From NCBI GenBank assembly GCA_018432615.1, contig JAHDSQ010000014.1, positions 83,909 to 147,908 on the forward strand: a DNA stretch of 64,000 bases, written 5' to 3'. A program made the position numbers and the translations under genes. Below are positions 61,638 through 64,000 of the stretch, in pieces (position 1 is the stretch's first letter; each line of letters starts with the position of its first letter). Origin of the DNA: Clostridia bacterium (GTDB lineage: Bacteria; Bacillota; Peptococcia; DRI-13; SM3-B62). The notes beneath the pieces were generated by a model. That model was not told the origin of the DNA and made no database searches. It saw only the letters and a list, made by a program, of their open reading frames with translations.

Positions 61638-63230
61638 ATGGCTAAGGGTACGCAAATTATCAACGGAACTGAGTATGTGTTCGAAGATCAGCCTTACTGG
61701 GATGCCAAGAAAAAGCGTGGGGCACATAAACGTGTCTACATCGGAAAGCTCGTAAATGGCGAGTTCGTGCCGAACAAGAAGTATCTTCTGGAGCAGGAAC
61801 TGGCAGAGACCAGAAAGAGGATTCAGCCAGGGCCTGTGCCATCAGACAAAAGTCTTCGTCAGTTCTATGGTGCTGTTTATTTGCTTGAGCAGATTGGAGA
61901 ATCCACTGGAGTTGTCTATGACTTAAAACGCAGTTTCCCCAACACCTATCGGCAGATGCTCTCGATTACCTATTATCTGATTCTAGAAAACAGTCCATTG
62001 TACCGGTTCTCTAAATGGAGCCGCACACATAAACATCCTTATGACAAAGACATTCTTTCACAGCGAAGCAGTGAACTTTTATCCGCGATTGATGAAGCAG
62101 GAAAGATGAACTTCTTCAGCCAGCAGGCCGAGCGCCGCTTGGAAAAAGAGTTTTTTGCCTTTGACATCACTAGCATATCCTCCTATTCACAGCTTATCAA
62201 ACAGGTCAAATATGGCAAGAACAAGGAAGGTGATCGACTCCCTCAGATTAATCTGGCCCTGTTGCTGGGGGAACAGTCCGGGCTACCTGCCTATTACAGA
62301 AAACTGCCCGGCAATGTGTCGGATGTCAAAACCGTCACAAATCTTTTGAAAGACATTACCTTCCTCAAGATCGATAAAGTGAAGTTGGTGATGGACCGTG
62401 GCTTCTACAGTGCCGATAACATCAACGCTTTGTATAAGCACCACTACAAATTTCTGATTGGCGCCAAGCTCTCACTGTCGATAGTGAAGAACAGGCTGGG
62501 AGAAATCAGGAATGAACTGAAAACCAGAAAACACTATTACCCGGAAGCTGGTCTTTTTGCCCTCAGTTTTCTTGAGACTTGGCCCTATGAGGACATCAAA
62601 CCGCGAAGCGGTAAAGAGATCCGTGAAAACCGGAGAGTTTACCTCCACTTCTATTACAATGACCGAAAAGCAACAGATGACCGAACACGATTCTATCATG
62701 AACTAGATGCCATGGAGGAGGAACTACGTAGCGGTCATCTAAATCCTGAACACGAGAAGAAATACAGCAAGTATTTTGATGTGACCATGACGCCTGTCAG
62801 AGGAATGAAGATAGAGCCGAAACAAGCCGCCATTGCCACGGCTGAGCAAAACTTCGGATACTTCGTGCTGATATCAAACGGCATCAGCGAATTGATGGAG
62901 GCCCTTCAAATTTACAGAACCAAAGATGTGATTGAAAAAGCCTTTGGCAATCTGAAAGAACATCTGAATATGCGAAGAGAATCCGTAGCTTCAGAAGAAG
63001 GGCTGGAAGGAAAACTGTTTCTGCAGTTTGTTGCATTAATCTACCTGTGCCAAATCAAGAAGGTCATGGATGAAAAGAAACTCTTTTCCAAGTACACCCT
63101 GCAGGAGCTGTTGGATGAGCTCGATATCATTGAATTGTATCAACACCCTGGAAAGCGTGCGCACATCGGAGAGATTACAGGAAAGCAACGGGCCATCTAT
63201 GAAGCCATGGGAGTGGCTATTCCAACCTAG
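61638..63230 (+). CDS. IS1634/IS4-superfamily DDE transposase
   Basis: A 530-residue intact transposase. DDE positions are visible at FAFDITSISSYS, LVMDRGFYSADNI and DVIEKAFGNLKEHLNMRRE, the last in the Y-x2-K-x-x-IE context (YRTKDVIEKAF). The N-terminal part with YWDAKKKRGAHKRVYIGKL is usual for IS1634-type elements. ATG 61638 has GGAGGTG eight bases before it, inside a hairpin; the upstream frame extension starts before the hairpin and is rejected. Confidence 0.93.
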   Translation: MAKGTQIINGTEYVFEDQPYWDAKKKRGAHKRVYIGKLVNGEFVPNKKYLLEQELAETRKRIQPGPVPSDKSLRQFYGAVYLLEQIGESTGVVYDLKRSFPNTYRQMLSITYYLILENSPLYRFSKWSRTHKHPYDKDILSQRSSELLSAIDEAGKMNFFSQQAERRLEKEFFAFDITSISSYSQLIKQVKYGKNKEGDRLPQINLALLLGEQSGLPAYYRKLPGNVSDVKTVTNLLKDITFLKIDKVKLVMDRGFYSADNINALYKHHYKFLIGAKLSLSIVKNRLGEIRNELKTRKHYYPEAGLFALSFLETWPYEDIKPRSGKEIRENRRVYLHFYYNDRKATDDRTRFYHELDAMEEELRSGHLNPEHEKKYSKYFDVTMTPVRGMKIEPKQAAIATAEQNFGYFVLISNGISELMEALQIYRTKDVIEKAFGNLKEHLNMRRESVASEEGLEGKLFLQFVALIYLCQIKKVMDEKKLFSKYTLQELLDELDIIELYQHPGKRAHIGEITGKQRAIYEAMGVAIPT

Positions 63231-63245
63231 ATATAAAACACCGGG

Positions 63246-63771
63246 ACTTTAGGATGTAAGGCATCGGTAAAATCTGTTCTTGTGTATATTGGTTCATAAC
63301 CTTCACCTTTAATCTCCTTGAAATCCATTTCTCTTAATTTACTAATAATATTATGGCATGTAAACTTTTCAAGATTCTAAAGCATTCTTCGATTTCCCAT
63401 CTTCTGTGATTTATCTTGATGATTTCAGAAACATCATCATCCAAGTTTGTACAGATTCCATAAAAACCGTCAAAGGCTGCCTCTTTCTGGATTAGAGCAG
63501 TGTTAATACTGTATATTTCCTTATCTGCAACTTCTCCATCGGTAGTTATGTTTGTCTTATGGATAAATCTTTTGTAATCGTTTTGTTTGCATTTCTTTAT
63601 TGCCTCGGGACTGTCATCTATTGTCTTTTGAGCACGTTCTATTTGAAAATTCCGGATATTACGCAGATAATTCCTACATCTTATAGAATATGTAACAACC
63701 AGTTTCTGTTCAAGACCATTTTCCTTAATCCAACGTTCTTTGTAGAAAACATGGCTCGTATTTTTTCTTTA
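63246..63771 (-). pseudogene. Decayed IS1634-like transposase fragment
   Basis: Minus-strand translation shows SHVFYKERWIKENGLEQ, later FDGFYGICTNLDDDVSEIIKINHRRWEIEECFRILK, then after a frameshift and deletion LREMDFKEIKGEGYEP and YTRTDFTDALH. This is the C-terminal third of a second, different IS1634-type transposase. The N-terminus is missing, and stops precede the fragment near 63772. Confidence 0.82.
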
Positions 63772-63814
63772 TTCAACTGTCAAAGACCCGGGTGACAATA
63801 TCACAAGATAAACA

Positions 63815-63852
63815 CAAACAGCATTTTATGTTGTTGACTGATGTTTGTATTT
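63815..63852 (+). repeat. Right copy of 38-bp direct repeat flanking the IS block
   Basis: Begins CAAACAGCATTTTATGTTG. It is the partner of 61397-61434. Confidence 0.85.
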
Positions 63853-64000
63853 TTTATACAACCTGACTTTGGTATCAGGCATTAAAAAATGGTGCAAACA
63901 AGTGGAAATATCGAAGCAGCAAGGCTGTCGCAGCAAAGCGGCAGTCTTCTTTTGTGGGTAGATGGAGTTACAGTTTGAAGTTGAACAATGACTTTATTTG
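63853..64000. other. Unassigned window end
   Basis: No credible ORF, RNA gene or mobile-element end is recognised. A small GC-rich inverted repeat (GGCTGTCGC...GCGGCAGTC) occurs around 63923-63948. Confidence 0.4.

Larger units (their letters stand above)
61530..63245 (+). mobile_element. IS1634-like insertion sequence with terminal inverted repeats
   Basis: The left end CCCGGCATTTTATATCTAGG (61530-61549) and the reverse complement of the right end (63226-63245) agree at 18 of 20 positions. The element, 1716 bp, holds one transposase gene whose TAG lies inside the right repeat. It is inserted in a decayed transposase gene, splitting TDALH from KVFGFRTDYQ. TTACAT...AAAGT occurs on both flanks, possibly a target duplication. 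The exact outer ends could shift by a base or two. Confidence 0.85.

Overview
The window reads as a chromosomal segment of an anaerobic, spore-forming member of the Clostridia. Spore genes (spoVAC-spoVAD-spoVAE with DUF1657 and YetF-like partners, and a 42-aa YjcZ-like protein), an SLH-anchored giant surface protein, ferredoxin-linked pyruvate oxidoreductase, desulfoferrodoxin and a complete anaerobic nicotinate-fermentation pathway all point that way. A species cannot be named from sequence alone. No rRNA, tRNA or CRISPR array was seen.

Layout. 1-2540 (minus): porG-porD-porA-porB, 3'-truncated by the window edge, behind a clear sigma-54 promoter; a divergent PAS/AAA+ sigma-54 activator (2693-4072) is the obvious regulator. 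4097-9468: methyltransferase, a very large two-kinase hybrid sensor, its SARP-type response regulator and a receiver-like protein without the phospho-acceptor. 9506-15343: a 1945-aa mosaic SLH surface protein. 15406-18956: spore block with a sigma-G-like promoter. 19115-23983: atoS-atoC-atoE, a short-chain fatty acid sensing and uptake module with a sigma-54 promoter before atoE. 24205-32760: orphan PurL-half protein, MscS channel, Fe/Mn superoxide dismutase, CopA, a dCache chemoreceptor, and CrcB with a DUF190 protein.

32953-53001 is the highlight: a sigma-54 activator followed by a roughly 18-kb run of co-directional genes for every step of nicotinate to propionate plus pyruvate. They are ndhF-ndhS-ndhL-ndhM (split selenium/molybdenum hydroxylase), hnr, ena, hgd, a serine-dehydratase-like hmd, mgm, mii, dmdA-dmdB and dml, with a PTS-EIIC-like permease, an ApbE-like UPF0280 protein, a DUF1185 protein and a MutL/GlmL-like mutase reactivase interspersed. 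Pyruvate from the last step could feed PorGDAB. A soluble chemoreceptor just beyond the cluster (53089-53931, minus) has a sigma-54 promoter identical over 15 bases to the ndhF promoter, and both upstream regions carry the same palindrome, TTTCA-N4-TGAAA. Degradation of the compound and movement toward it are therefore predicted to be one regulon.

54297-61387: a degenerate sigma-like protein with a zinc-binding anti-sigma factor, an ECF sigma factor with a CGGC protein, a Cys/Thr-rich probable spore-surface protein overlapping tail-to-tail with a glycosyltransferase, desulfoferrodoxin, and a second soluble chemoreceptor. 61397-63852: an IS1634-like element inserted in a decayed transposase gene, all bracketed by 38-bp direct repeats. 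The last 150 bases hold nothing I recognise.
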